A DNA stretch of 64,000 nt from NCBI GenBank assembly GCA_022702545.1, contig JAHRBC010000008.1, positions 1,674,001 to 1,738,000 on the forward strand, in the 5' to 3' direction. The position numbers and the translations under genes were made by a program. The first letter of the stretch is position 1. Each line of letters starts with the position of its first letter. This document shows positions 24,577-35,260 of the stretch, one piece after another. The stretch is from Phycomyces nitens (Eukaryota; Mucoromycota; Mucoromycetes; Mucorales; Phycomycetaceae). Under the pieces are notes generated by a model. The model was not told the DNA's origin and searched no databases. It saw only the letters and a program-made list of their open reading frames with translations.

Positions 24577-27500
24577 TCACCCCCTCTCCAGCTTGATTCA
24601 CGTCCTCGAGAATCCAAAATACAAGCGTCCGGAGGCTGGGTAGGAGGACCAGAGGAAAACTTGGAAGAGTTGACCGGGACAAAACGCCAATTTTTCTGAT
24701 GGAAGGCCGGTTCGGCCAAAGGGGCATCAGGGCCAGGGTTGCTCTGGTCAAACTTTTGAGACGCTGCTCGCCAATCAGCCCGAGCAAAGGTGGGGTCAAA
24801 CCAAGTGGCCGGCACGCTAGTGTTCTTGACGGCCTTCAGGCGGTCCACATGGATCCAGTCTTCCTTAATTGTGCCTTCGAGTGTTGCCAACTGGTAGATG
24901 CCTTGGTCGTGGTTAAGCTTGTGTACTCGGAAAGGACCTTGCCAGTTGTATTCGAGACCAAAGCGCTGTTCTATCCGGAGAAGTACCAAGTCGCCTATTT
25001 CGAATTGCAGAGGAGTGACAGCTTTATCCCACAAGGCCTTGTCTTGCTCGCTGGAGGCCTTCATTCGTTCGATAGCAGCAGCACGGGCATCGCCTAGCCG
25101 TTCCAGGTCTTGAGCAATCTGAGCATGGTGGGTTCTAGGGTCTTGGGCCACCACAGAGTCAATGAACGGGCGGTTGGTATCGCCAGGGAGCACAGGTTCG
25201 CGGCCAAAAGTTAAGAAGAACGGACTGAAACCAGTAGTGGCATGTTTGCGGACTCGACATGCCCATAGTGCAGCAGGGAGACACTCGTCCCATCGATGTA
25301 AGGCGCCGTGGACTGACTTGCGCAACATGGCCTTGAGTGTTCCATTCAGCCGTTCGCATTTCCCGTTTGTTCGAGGGTGGTAGGCCGAAGTCAACTTGTG
25401 GTTGGTCTTGATCCTAGCGGTATACGCGGCTACCACCTTGCTCATGAAGTTGGCTCCTCTGTCAGACAGAATCTCATGGGGACACCCGAAATTGAGGACA
25501 ATTTCGTTATACAGGAAAGCAGCAACGTTCTCGGCAGAGGCAGTTTTCATGGCACGAGCAATCGGCCAGTTGGTCGTGTAGTCCACTGCGACCAGAATCC
25601 ATCGATTTCCTTGGGCAGTAACGGGGAGAGGGCCCACAAAGTCTAAGTGCCAGCGGCCAAACGGCTCAGGAATGTCCAGCGGATGCATCGGTTCCTTATG
25701 TCGCCGGTGCTGACCATCCGCAGCGAGTTGACACTGGGGACATTGGTCCAACCATTCGCGGATATCTTGCTTCATGCGCGGCCACCACCAACGTGTCTCC
25801 AACAGAGCATGTATGGATTCGCGGCCACTGTGGCCAAAACCTTGGTGGAACTGGGCAACCATGTCTGCTCGATGGCGGAACTGTAGAAACGGGACCAATC
25901 GAGTGTCCTGGTGGATCTGAACCCTGCGGTAGACCGCATCGTCCGTGATGGTAAAGTGGTCCCTTTCCTTGGCCAGTGTCTCCTGTTGTTCACTCGGTAC
26001 TTGATTAGTCGGCCATAGATAGTACATTGGCCAGTCGGTCTCATGCTCCACGGCCAGTAATTCATTCCTGGTGTATAGATAGTCGGGTTCCTTGGCTTCC
26101 TTGGCTGGCAAGCTTTCTGGACCACCTAGTCGTGACAGTGCATCCGGAACTACATTGTCCTTGCCAGGTTTATATTGGATAATCGGGTCATATAGTTCCA
26201 GCTCGTTTATCCATCGAGTCAATCTGGCCGGTGGGTCCTTTTTGGTCTGGTAGTAGAGTAGTGGGTTGTGATCTGTCAATACCACAAAGTCTTGGCCTTC
26301 GACGAAGCATCGCCAGGTGCGCAACGCATGGATAATCCCGAGAAGCTCTCGTTCTTGTGCCGGGTACTTGCGTTCGGCCTCTGAGAGCTTGGAGGATTCG
26401 TATGCCACTGGATGTTCTGCACCTTGAGCATCCTTCTGGAGTAATACGGCACCCACTCCAAAGTCGGAAGCATCGGTGGCAATGATATACGGCGCATCTT
26501 GGTCTGGGGGAAACAATACGGGAGCAGATGTCAGGAGGCTTTTTAGTTTATCAAACGCCTGTTGACAATCCGGGGTCCACGTAATCGGCCGCCTTTTGGG
26601 GCCACTTCCTTTAGTGAGGTCCGTGAGTGGGGCAGACACCTGAGCAAAGTTTGGAACAAACCGGCGGTAGTATGAGGCTAGTCCAATGAACTGCCTCACC
26701 TCTTGTACATTGGTTGGCACCTCCCATTTGTGGATACTGGCTACTTTGGCTGGGTCAGGCAGGATGCCTCTGGGAGTGATCTGGTACCCCACAAATATGA
26801 GTTGGTCTTTGGCAAACTCACACTTCTTGAGGTTGACTAGGAACTGGTGTTCACGAAGGCGATCCAGGACAAGACGGACATGTTTCTGGTGTTCTGCTAG
26901 TGTCTTGCTGTACACCAAGATGTCGTCCAGGTAGACCAGTACAAACTTGTCGAGGTAATCGTGCAACACCTTGTTCATCAGGGCTTGGAAGGTGGGTGGT
27001 GCATTCGTGAGACCAAAGGGCAAAACCTTGAACTCGAACTGGCCATATCGCGTGTTAAATGCTGTCTTGGGGATGTCGTCTGGCCGAATTCGCACCTGGT
27101 GGTAACCACTCTTGAGGTCGAGAGACGAGAACACCGAAGCATCCTTGATCTGCTCTAGGCACTCATCGATCCGTGGGAGTGGGTGTTTGTTCTTCTTGGT
27201 CAACTTGTTCAGTGCTCGGTAGTCGATGCACATACGCATTGACCCATCCTTTTTTCTGACAAATAGGATGGGGGCACCCCATGGCGACGCACTCGGTTGG
27301 ATCAGTCCCAGATCAAGGAGTTCTTTGAGTTGTGCCTTGAGCTCCCGCAGCTCTTTGGGACTCATTTTGAACGGTACCCTGCTCACTGGTTCTTGGTCAC
27401 CAACGTCAATGACATGTTCTACCGGCCTTTCAGGAGGGAGTCCAGGGAGCTGGTCCTTGAACACACTAGGGTACTCTTGGATCAGCTGTTGGGTGAACGT

Positions 27501-28316
27501 GTCGACAGTTTTCTCTGGTGAGCCAGCATCGTCCATGGTGAGCAAGAAGGATTCTGCTTGGTGCTTTAATGCTCGACATGCTTGTTTGGCGCTGATGAGA
27601 AAGTCTAGTTCTTCGGCACATCGTCTTTCAGTGGGAGTAATAACGAATTGACCTGCTGGTGAGTGAATGGTCCATGAGTTGGTTCGCCAATCCGGTCTCG
27701 GGTTCACTTGTTCCAGCCAGTTCATGCCCAGGATGAGGTCGAAACGGCTTTGGAACACCAGGGCTGTAATCTCGAACGGCGTACCTCCAGGACTGTGAAA
27801 GTCAAATTGTAGTTTTACTTTCTTGGTCACCGAAGTTTGATGATTGTCAGCCGTGTTAACTATGAGAGGCTCGTCTAGTCGGGTAGTTGGGAGTCCTTTT
27901 GCTATTCGGTGAGACACATAGTTGGCTGTGGCACCTGAGTCAATTAAGACTTGAATCTTCTTGCCCATCGATGAACCATTGTACAGTGGCAAACCCCTGT
28001 TGCCGGATACTTGGTTCAGCTCTGCCAGGTGGAGAGCTTCGCGTGGCCAATCCACACGCTCGGGCTCAGAAGCTTCTTGAGGGTCATTTCCTTGTTTCTT
28101 GCTTGCGCCATCTGACACCTCTCCAACTGCCCTTGCAGTTGCCATGTCTTTGACATCCGGTATGTCAGGCCCCAGTTTTCCTGTGACAGGCGGGTAGCGT
28201 TCCTGCTTACCCGCGGGCCTTTCCTCGAGAGAGCATACCATAATACCATCGCCTCCATCTTCATTGCTCTCTCGAGGTACATTGGTGGTCCTAAGGGATG
28301 GAGTTTGAGAGCACAC
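24531..28316 (-). CDS. E2 pol polyprotein: protease, RT, RNase H, integrase
   Basis: The ORF is about 1261 codons. Domains in order: protease (LIDSGATANYVS near residue 130), reverse transcriptase (YLDDILVYS near 460), RNase H (TDASDFGVGAVL), integrase zinc finger (HQGFGHSG...CPQC near 835-880) and DDE core (DFVGPL, LSDRGANF, NGKCERLNG), then a basic and Pro-rich tail. There is no chromodomain. The frame is shifted by -1 relative to gag and the two frames overlap. The apparent first codon is GTG, so expression probably needs a frameshift or reinitiation rather than its own ATG. The stop lies inside the left LTR. All catalytic motifs are present, so this is the best candidate for an active element in the window. 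Confidence 0.93.
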   Translation of the reverse strand: MCSQTPSLRTTNVPRESNEDGGDGIMVCSLEERPAGKQERYPPVTGKLGPDIPDVKDMATARAVGEVSDGASKKQGNDPQEASEPERVDWPREALHLAELNQVSGNRGLPLYNGSSMGKKIQVLIDSGATANYVSHRIAKGLPTTRLDEPLIVNTADNHQTSVTKKVKLQFDFHSPGGTPFEITALVFQSRFDLILGMNWLEQVNPRPDWRTNSWTIHSPAGQFVITPTERRCAEELDFLISAKQACRALKHQAESFLLTMDDAGSPEKTVDTFTQQLIQEYPSVFKDQLPGLPPERPVEHVIDVGDQEPVSRVPFKMSPKELRELKAQLKELLDLGLIQPSASPWGAPILFVRKKDGSMRMCIDYRALNKLTKKNKHPLPRIDECLEQIKDASVFSSLDLKSGYHQVRIRPDDIPKTAFNTRYGQFEFKVLPFGLTNAPPTFQALMNKVLHDYLDKFVLVYLDDILVYSKTLAEHQKHVRLVLDRLREHQFLVNLKKCEFAKDQLIFVGYQITPRGILPDPAKVASIHKWEVPTNVQEVRQFIGLASYYRRFVPNFAQVSAPLTDLTKGSGPKRRPITWTPDCQQAFDKLKSLLTSAPVLFPPDQDAPYIIATDASDFGVGAVLLQKDAQGAEHPVAYESSKLSEAERKYPAQERELLGIIHALRTWRCFVEGQDFVVLTDHNPLLYYQTKKDPPARLTRWINELELYDPIIQYKPGKDNVVPDALSRLGGPESLPAKEAKEPDYLYTRNELLAVEHETDWPMYYLWPTNQVPSEQQETLAKERDHFTITDDAVYRRVQIHQDTRLVPFLQFRHRADMVAQFHQGFGHSGRESIHALLETRWWWPRMKQDIREWLDQCPQCQLAADGQHRRHKEPMHPLDIPEPFGRWHLDFVGPLPVTAQGNRWILVAVDYTTNWPIARAMKTASAENVAAFLYNEIVLNFGCPHEILSDRGANFMSKVVAAYTARIKTNHKLTSAYHPRTNGKCERLNGTLKAMLRKSVHGALHRWDECLPAALWACRVRKHATTGFSPFFLTFGREPVLPGDTNRPFIDSVVAQDPRTHHAQIAQDLERLGDARAAAIERMKASSEQDKALWDKAVTPLQFEIGDLVLLRIEQRFGLEYNWQGPFRVHKLNHDQGIYQLATLEGTIKEDWIHVDRLKAVKNTSVPATWFDPTFARADWRAASQKFDQSNPGPDAPLAEPAFHQKNWRFVPVNSSKFSSGPPTQPPDACILDSRGRESSWRGGDVGATELENEERVKS

Positions 28317-28327
28317 ACCTTCTCCCT

Positions 28328-29143
28328 TTACTGGGTGTGTGCGTTGTCTTTTAACTGCTTCAACCAGCGGCAGTTCTTGACAACGTGGCCTTCCTTATCG
28401 CAGGCAAAGCACTTGGCCTTCGACCCAGTCTTGGTTCTGGTTTTCTGGTTCTTGTGGGTAGTGACATCGAGATCCATTGGTACTGGTCCAGTATACGGGT
28501 TTCCTTGCAGAGGGGCCAGCGGGACTTGGTTGGGAATGAAGTGAGCGCTTTCATACGTGAGTGCTGCTTGCTGTGCCGATGCCACTAGCATTGGGTCGTA
28601 GGTTCGTACGTGTAGTTGCACCTGTGGTTGGAGTCCTCGGACGAACCGGTCGAGAGCTTCGTCCTCTGTCATGGCCGGGATTTCCAAGCGTAAGTTATTG
28701 AAAATCTGACAGTACGAAGCTACTGAGTGTGTCTGGCTCAACGTAGCGAGTCTGTCTCGGGCATCACGGTGGGCGTTCAATGGGACGAACTCGGCTGTTA
28801 GTTTGGATTTGAAGTCTTCCCAGTTTTCAGGCGCTGCCTTGGTCTGTTCCTGGATACGCCACCAAACGTCGGCTTGGCCTCTCAGAAGGGTTGCGGCGTA
28901 GAGTACTTGGCGTTCACCTCTCAGGCGTACAAACGCGAAGTAGCGTTCTAGCGATCGAAGCCAACCTTCAACCATAGTGGTACTGCGTTCCCCTTGGAAC
29001 ACGTCCGGTTCCCTGACCTTGTAGAGTGGAGACGACTGGGATGGGGCGGGAGCTTCACTCTGTTTACGGAGGAGTTGGGTTACGGCTGCCATGGACGTTT
29101 CGAGTGCCTGGCGCCACTGGTTTACTTCTTCAGGAGAGGACAT
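28328..29143 (-). CDS. E2 Gag (271 aa) with CCHC zinc knuckle
   Basis: The ATG is at 29143, close to the primer-binding site. The protein has a retrotransposon Gag core (WLRSLERYFAFVRL...WWRIQEQ...LDRFVRGLQPQVQ) and ends with one CCHC knuckle (CFACDKEGHVVKNC) that would bind the element RNA during packaging. The stop lies 12 bp before the start of the annotated pol frame. It is related to E3 Gag at 33729-34850. Confidence 0.93.
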   Translation of the reverse strand: MSSPEEVNQWRQALETSMAAVTQLLRKQSEAPAPSQSSPLYKVREPDVFQGERSTTMVEGWLRSLERYFAFVRLRGERQVLYAATLLRGQADVWWRIQEQTKAAPENWEDFKSKLTAEFVPLNAHRDARDRLATLSQTHSVASYCQIFNNLRLEIPAMTEDEALDRFVRGLQPQVQLHVRTYDPMLVASAQQAALTYESAHFIPNQVPLAPLQGNPYTGPVPMDLDVTTHKNQKTRTKTGSKAKCFACDKEGHVVKNCRWLKQLKDNAHTQ

Positions 29144-29144
29144 C

Positions 29145-29163
29145 TTGTTCTTCAGCTACCAGT
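29145..29163 (-). promoter_or_regulatory. E2 tRNA primer-binding site
   Basis: Directly inside the 5' LTR the minus strand reads ACTGGTAGCTGAAGAAC. The core TGGTAGCTGAAG is shared with E3 at the same position and would pair with a tRNA ending CTTCAGCTACCA. I did not assign the tRNA species. Confidence 0.7.
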
Positions 29164-29494
29164 TGTGAACGCGCTGGTTAGTCTTCTTGTTACGCGGGAG
29201 GGGATTCAATTAGAACTAACCAGGTGTTCGATGAAAGTGTGATTATAAGGGTTTTGGGGTAGAAACAGTGTATGAGATTTGAGACTGTAGTTGATTGGTG
29301 TCTTTTATTTCAAGTTATTTGTCTTGCTTTTATATTGTTTCTATCCTATGTTTTACATCATTGTTTTATCATTTGCAAAGGTCTACTAAGTCTTTTTCTC
29401 TTTCTACTGACGTTATTAGTTCTACACTAATTGTCTTTAGTTTTGTTGCTATGATTTTACTCTTTCCTCATTTTCAAGTTCCGTCGCACCGACA
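29164..29494 (-). repeat. E2 5' LTR (331 bp)
   Basis: It is the partner of 24246-24576. It carries the element promoter and the transcript start, which I did not map. Confidence 0.95.
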
Positions 29495-29899
29495 AAGGTT
29501 GCCGGGGTTTTCGGACCCAGATTTAAGTACCGATTTGTTAGTTATATCAATGAATATTCAAATTCAAGATAAAGTTTTTAATGCAAATGTGACTAGTTTT
29601 TAATTTTATATCCAATAATATAATTTATTTTTATTTTGATATTTTCTCTATGAATATTACTCCTATTTTGATAAAAGTTATATCATTCGTTCTGAAATTT
29701 TTTTGTGATCAATATCAATATATAACAAGCATATAATACTTTGTCAGAAAAACTATCTATAGATTATAATAAAAAGTTAAATTAACAAACCATGTTTTGT
29801 GCTAGTTATATATGAAAAAAAATAAAAATTACTAAATTATAAGTATAGTCTAGTTGTAAATTTTTTACTTATCAAACAAATGGCCCATGTTCAATTCAT

Positions 29900-30210
29900 T
29901 GTCGTTCCTGATCTGGGATGGTCTTCCTTTTACTATAACAAAGCCAAAAGGTCAATCCCACTGGGGAAACAGGAGTATACGTAAAATCAAAGAGAGGATA
30001 AAAGATACTTTTTATTATTATGACTTTGGTTATCTTATATAGTTCTCTAACTAATACTGCGCATTATCCGCAGTAGTTATTATATGATATTTTCATAAAA
30101 GAAGAGACATTGTACTGCGGTTAATGCTCAGGAAGATGTTACTGCGCATAAAGAAGTACTGCGGTTAATCATCTTCAGATTTTACGGATTCATCAAAATA
30201 ATGTCCGACA
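29900..30210 (-). repeat. E3 3' LTR (311 bp)
   Basis: It is flanked on the left by TCAT and matches 34887-35197 except for one base. It holds several short GCGCA and GCGGT motifs (ACTGCGCATTA, ACTGCGGTTAA). Confidence 0.95.
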
Positions 30211-33200
30211 TCACCCTCCCGAAACTGTTGATAGTCCTCGATCAACCACAGAGGAATCCACAAGGGAAAACGGCAAGGCAGAAGAGGCATCCAAGACAAG
30301 GTCACGGCGCATCTGGGCACGGGCAGGGGTTGGGTGATACCAGGTATTGTGAAAATCATCGGATTTGGCAATCTTGAGGCGATCGGCATGGACCCAGGAG
30401 GTATAAGGCACACCCTCCATGGTAGTGAGCTTGTATATGTTCTTTTCAAAGTTCTTGTCAACGACAATGTACGGTCCCATCCAGTTGTACTCTAAGCCAA
30501 ATTTGTTCTCATGTCGTAGCAACAAATGCTCACCAATTGCAAACTGATGCGGTTTCATAATGGAGTCCCATCGTTCCTTGTCTTGTTGACTATTGGCGGC
30601 TACTCGAGCATCAGCATCTATGCGAGCTTGTTGGAGATTACGAAGAAAAGGAATGGCCCCATCAGAAACAAGAGCAGGATCATTGGGAATCGATGTATCC
30701 ATGAATGGGCGCAAGGGATCACCGGGAATACGGGGTTCGCGACCATATGTCAAGAAAACGGGCTAAACCCAGTCGTGCGGTGCTTTCTGATTCGGCAAGC
30801 CCAAAGTGAAGTCTCCAGATATTCGTCCCAATGATGTATAGCTCCATGGACATATTTGCACAACATTTGTTTGAGGATACCATTTAATTGTTCACATTTC
30901 CCATTGGTCCGGGGGTGAAAGGCAGAAGTCAACTTGTGGTGCAGCTTGATCTTTTGAATGTAGAATTTTAGGATATGCGACATAAAGTTGGCACCACGAT
31001 CAGTGAGAATTTCGTCAGGGCAGCCAAAACGCATAACGATTTCTTCGTACAGGAAGTTGGCGATGGCTTCACCAGTGGCAGCAGGGACAGCACGGGCAAT
31101 GGGCCAGTTAGTGGCATAATCAACTGCAACAAGAATCCAACGGTTTCCATTTACGGTAGTGGGTAGTTCTCCAATGAAATCGAGATGCCAGCGTGAGAAT
31201 GGGGGAGGAATATCCAGTGGCTCCATCGGTGCATGGTGGATGTTACGTTCCGCGTTGGAAGCCAATTGGCATTGAGGGCACTTTTCCAACCATTCTTTAA
31301 TCTGACTTCGCATGCCTGGCCACCACCAACGTTTCTTCATGAGATCGTATACCGTGGTTTCACCAGCATGTCCAAAACCATTGTGGAAGTTGTTTACCAG
31401 ATCGGCACGCTTTGTGAACAGTGCAAATCGAATCTCTTGAATGGTGTCACCAATCTTAACCAGTCTGAACACCTTCTGTTCCCGGACTACGAACTTATTG
31501 CGTTGTCGATTTAGTAACTCTTTGATATCTTCTGGCCATTCATCTTCGGTACGAGCATAGAATTTCGGCCAATCGGAAGTCTGTGTGTCTGGCATAGTGT
31601 ACAAGTATTCGGGTTCCATGGAGTCAATCGCAGAGGCATCAAATTCGGGACCGTCCATTCGGGAGAGTACATCGGGAACACCGTTATCCTTGCCTGGCTT
31701 GTATTGGATGATAGGGTCGTATAGTTCAAATTCAGCAATCCATCTTACTAGGCGAGGAGTTGGCTTCACTTGGCTGCGGAAGTACTTGAGTGGGAGGTGG
31801 TCTGTGTATACCGTGAACGGCTTTCCTTCGATCATACACCGCCATGTACGCAAGGCGTGTAAGATACCCAGTAGCTCGCGTTCTTGGGCCGGATACGATC
31901 TTTCAGCGGTAGATAACTTCTTCGATTCAAACGCCAATGGTTTCCAAATTCCTTCCTCATCTTCTTGCATTAGAACAGCACCAACACCGAAATCCGAGGC
32001 GTCAGTTTCAATACGGAACGGTTTGTCCATATCAGGGGCTAGGAGTACCGGTGCTGTACTAAGTTTTTCCTTGAGGATGTCAAAACTTGCCTGACATGTG
32101 TCCGTCCATACAATAGGGCGTCTCTTCGGCCCTGTGCCTTTGGTGAGATCCGTTAATGGGGCAGCAATTCCAGCAAAACCAGGAATAAAGCGTCGGTAGT
32201 GTTGTGCGAGGCCAATAAATTGCCGGACTTCTTGTACATTGGAGGGGCTATCCATTCTTGTATGGTCTTGACCTTGTCCGGTGAGGGAAGTATGCCTTGT
32301 GCTGACACGTTGAAACCAAGGAAAGTTAGCTCCTTCTTGTTGAATTCACATTTCTTGAGGTTGGCAATCAACTTGGCTTCACGGAGGCGGTTCAACACAT
32401 GGCGTACATGTTTAGCATGTTCTTCGGGGTCTTGCTGAATATGAGGATGTCGTCCAAATATACCAAAGCAAACTGGTCTAAGCAATCTCCAAGAACCTTA
32501 TTCATGAGGTGTTGGAAAGTTGGCGGGGCATTTGTCAGACCAAAAGGCAGGACCAGGAACTCGTATTGACCATATCGGGTGTTGAATGCGGTTTTCGGCA
32601 CATCAGAGTCTTGGATACGTACTTGGTGGTAACCACTCTTCAAATCCAGACTTGTGAAATGGTTTGACCCGCGGAGCCGTTCCAAACACTCGTCAATTCT
32701 TGGTAAGGGGTGGTTGTTACGGACAGTAACCTTGTTCAAGGCACGGTAGTCAACACACATTCTCATTTCGCCGTTCTTCTTTTTCACAAACAATATAGGT
32801 GCACCCCAAGGTGATGAGCTTGGACGGATGAGGCCGAGGTCTAAGAGTTCTTTCAATTGTTTCTTGAGCTCGTCGAGTTCGCGCGGGCTCATCTTGAACG
32901 GTGGTTTGTTAACAGGGTATGCATCGCCAGTGTTTATTACATGTTGAACATCACGGCTTGGCGGTAATCCGGGCAAACCATCTTGGAAAACGTCATCAAA
33001 CTCTTTCACCAATGATGTCCATTGCTCGTCTTTTGTCATTTCACCTTTCTCGCTCTTGATGTGCAACAAAAAGCATTCAGCCTCCTCCCTCCGAGAGAGT
33101 TTCTGGACTTGCTTGGCAGATATGAGGTAGCCCAGGTGAGGCTTCATCGGGCGGTTACCATAAGGACGCAGGACAAATTCATAGCCATCACGCGAGAGTA

Positions 33201-33717
33201 ACCAGCTGTCACTATGCCAATCGGGAACGGGTTTGGCATTCTGCAACCATGTGCGTCCGAGGATCAGGTCGAATTTGGTGGGGAACACGAAGGCATCAAC
33301 AACATCATTATAGCCGTTAAGAGAGAGAGTTAATGTGGCTTTTCGATTAATATTAATGCTGTGTCCGCCGGCAGTTTCAACTGATCGCCCAGGGATATCC
33401 GTGACAAGTGTGGCTAAATGAGTGATTTGCGGGGATACGTAGTTTGCACTAGCACCACTATCGACGAGAACCAATATCTGTTGTCCATTGAGTGTAGCAG
33501 CATACAGAGGGAGATCGGTATCCACAGCAGAGTGAAGATCTTCAAGAAAACTTTGATCGGCGGTGAGACAAGGGTCACAGTTCTCTTCAGAAATAGTCTT
33601 GTTCTCTTCATTGGTAACAACTTTATACTGGTCACAAGTTTCTTTATTACTCAAATGTTCAATAGGCTCATTATTGATACTGGCCTGTGGGGAGGAATTT
33701 TCTTCCATTGTACACAA
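30211..33717 (-). pseudogene. E3 pol, frameshifted
   Basis: The reading runs in pieces 33717-32392, about 32430-32240, 32255-30750 and 30753-30211. The protease ([12 protein letters not shown]), RT (YLDDILIFS), RNase H, integrase zinc finger and core (DFIGEL, LTDRGANF, NGKCEQLNG) are all recognisable. Frameshifts lie near 32430 (between RT subdomains), near 32240 and near 30755, the last apparently one base lost in a T-run. The first ATG is near 33708; like E2, pol is in another frame than gag. The integrase has Glu in the third catalytic position. The lesions make this copy non-autonomous. Confidence 0.88.
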
Positions 33718-33728
33718 CCGACCTCCCG

Positions 33729-34850
33729 TTACGGTTGTGTTTCGTGAAAATCCTGCTTCTTTCGGTGCTCCTCATCCAACTGCTTAATCACAGCCATGCG
33801 TTGTCTGCAATTCCTCTTGATATGGCCGGGCTTGCCACACCAATGGCAAGTAGCACTGGTTCGTGCTGGCTGGGGACGGGACTGGTAGTTGTTGCGGCGG
33901 CCATTGATTGCATCCAGGTCCATGGGCTCGGGTCCACTATACTGCTGGTATTGTGGTTGGTACTGTGGCTGGTATTGTTGAGGCAATGGGGCAGGCGTGT
34001 ACATTTCTTGTTGACCAAGCTGGAGACCACTGGCATATGCCAAGGCAATGTTACAGGCATCGTCAACGTCGACAGGGCGGGCAGCAAGGACATTACCACG
34101 CACACTTGGGTGGAGACCTCGAACAAACTTGTCAAGAGCTTCTTCGTCGTTCATCCCAGGAAGCTCCAACTGGATGTCTTGGAAGGCATCGATGTACTCG
34201 GCCACAGTTCCTCTTTGGTATAGTCTTGCGAGGCGGTCCCTAGAGGTCTGTAACGAGTATACTGGGCGGAATTCTCCTGAAAGAGCAAGTCTAAATTCGT
34301 CCCAGGTTGTTGGATGCTTCTCCTTGAGTTCCATTCGTCGCCACCAAGTGTCGGCTCAGTCACGCAGCAGGTTCACTGCAAAATCACAGGCTCTGGTGGG
34401 GGTGAAATTGTAGTACTTGGTGTAACGTTCGACTGCGCGCAGCCAACCATCGACAACTGCGGCAGATCGTTCTCCTCTAAAACAATCTGGTTGTTTTATA
34501 CGTTCTGCTCGCGAGTCTTGCTGTGCAGTTACTGCCTTCATCGCTTCAGCCACAGCTGCTGCTATGGCTTCGGCTGTGACTGTGACAGGTGGAGGGGCCA
34601 TTTCTTCTGGTTTTCTGTTCTTTCCTGTTAGTGTCGCGGCAAGGTGTTGGGCAAGTTCGGACCACTTTTCTTCTCGTGCAGGAGTACTCTTGATTCTTTG
34701 TTCTTCGGGTACGTATGGTACACGCCGGTTCTTCTTATAGTCGGTTACTAGTTCGCTGGGTAACAAGTTCTGGACTCGTTCTTCAATCTCGAACTGGCTA
34801 AGTGTTTTGTTGTCAAGTGTTTCTTGGTGTCTTTCAACCGGATTCATCAA
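33729..34850 (-). pseudogene. E3 Gag with one in-frame stop
   Basis: The ATG is at 34850. The frame is constant, but a TGA at 34356-34358 cuts it between LLRD and ADTWWRR, a conserved stretch of the Gag core. The rest continues to 33729 and includes a Gln/Tyr-rich region and one CCHC knuckle (CHWCGKPGHIKRNC). The stop is compatible with a CGA to TGA change. Without the stop it would be about 373 aa, longer than E2 Gag because of an extra N-terminal region. Confidence 0.88.
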
Positions 34851-34886
34851 AATTTATTAGGAGGAAAAATAGCTTCAGCTACCAAT

Positions 34887-35197
34887 TGTCGTTCCTGATC
34901 TGGGATGGTCTTCCTTTTACTATAACAAAGCCAAAAGGTCAATCCCACTGGGGAAACAGGAGTATACGTAAAATCAAAGAGAGGATAAAAGATACTTTTT
35001 ATTATTATGACTTTGGTTATCTTATATAGTTCTCTAACTAATACTGCGCATTATCCACAGTAGTTATTATATGATATTTTCATAAAAGAAGAGACATTGT
35101 ACTGCGGTTAATGCTCAGGAAGATGTTACTGCGCATAAAGAAGTACTGCGGTTAATCATCTTCAGATTTTACGGATTCATCAAAATAATGTCCGACA
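34887..35197 (-). repeat. E3 5' LTR (311 bp)
   Basis: It matches 29900-30210 except for one base. The right flank TCAT (35198-35201) is the target duplication. Confidence 0.95.
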
Positions 35198-35260
35198 TCA
35201 TGGTAAAGTCTTTTTTAATAATTTATATATAATTTTTTATATTTTAAAAAATATTTTATT

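Larger units (their letters stand above)
24246..29494 (-). mobile_element. E2: Ty3-type LTR retrotransposon, apparently intact
   Basis: LTRs of 331 bp lie at 24246-24576 and 29164-29494 and look identical by eye. The 4-bp duplication AAGG flanks it (24242-24245 and 29495-29498). Inside the 5' LTR (right side, minus strand) is a primer-binding site containing TGGTAGCTGAAG. A polypurine tract (GGAGAGGGGG) lies next to the left LTR. Gag (28328-29143) and pol (24531-28316) are both open. It is more GC-rich than its surroundings. It is inserted in the left terminal repeat of the Merlin element. Confidence 0.95.
29900..35197 (-). mobile_element. E3: Ty3-type LTR retrotransposon with broken genes
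   Basis: LTRs of 311 bp at 29900-30210 and 34887-35197 differ at one base by eye (near 30067 / 35054). The duplication TCAT flanks it (29896-29899 and 35198-35201). The primer-binding site (TGGTAGCTGAAG, about 34870-34886) matches that of E2, and a purine tract (GGGAGGGTGA) abuts the left LTR. Gag and pol contain a stop and several frameshifts. It belongs to the E2 clade but is a distinct family. Confidence 0.95.
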
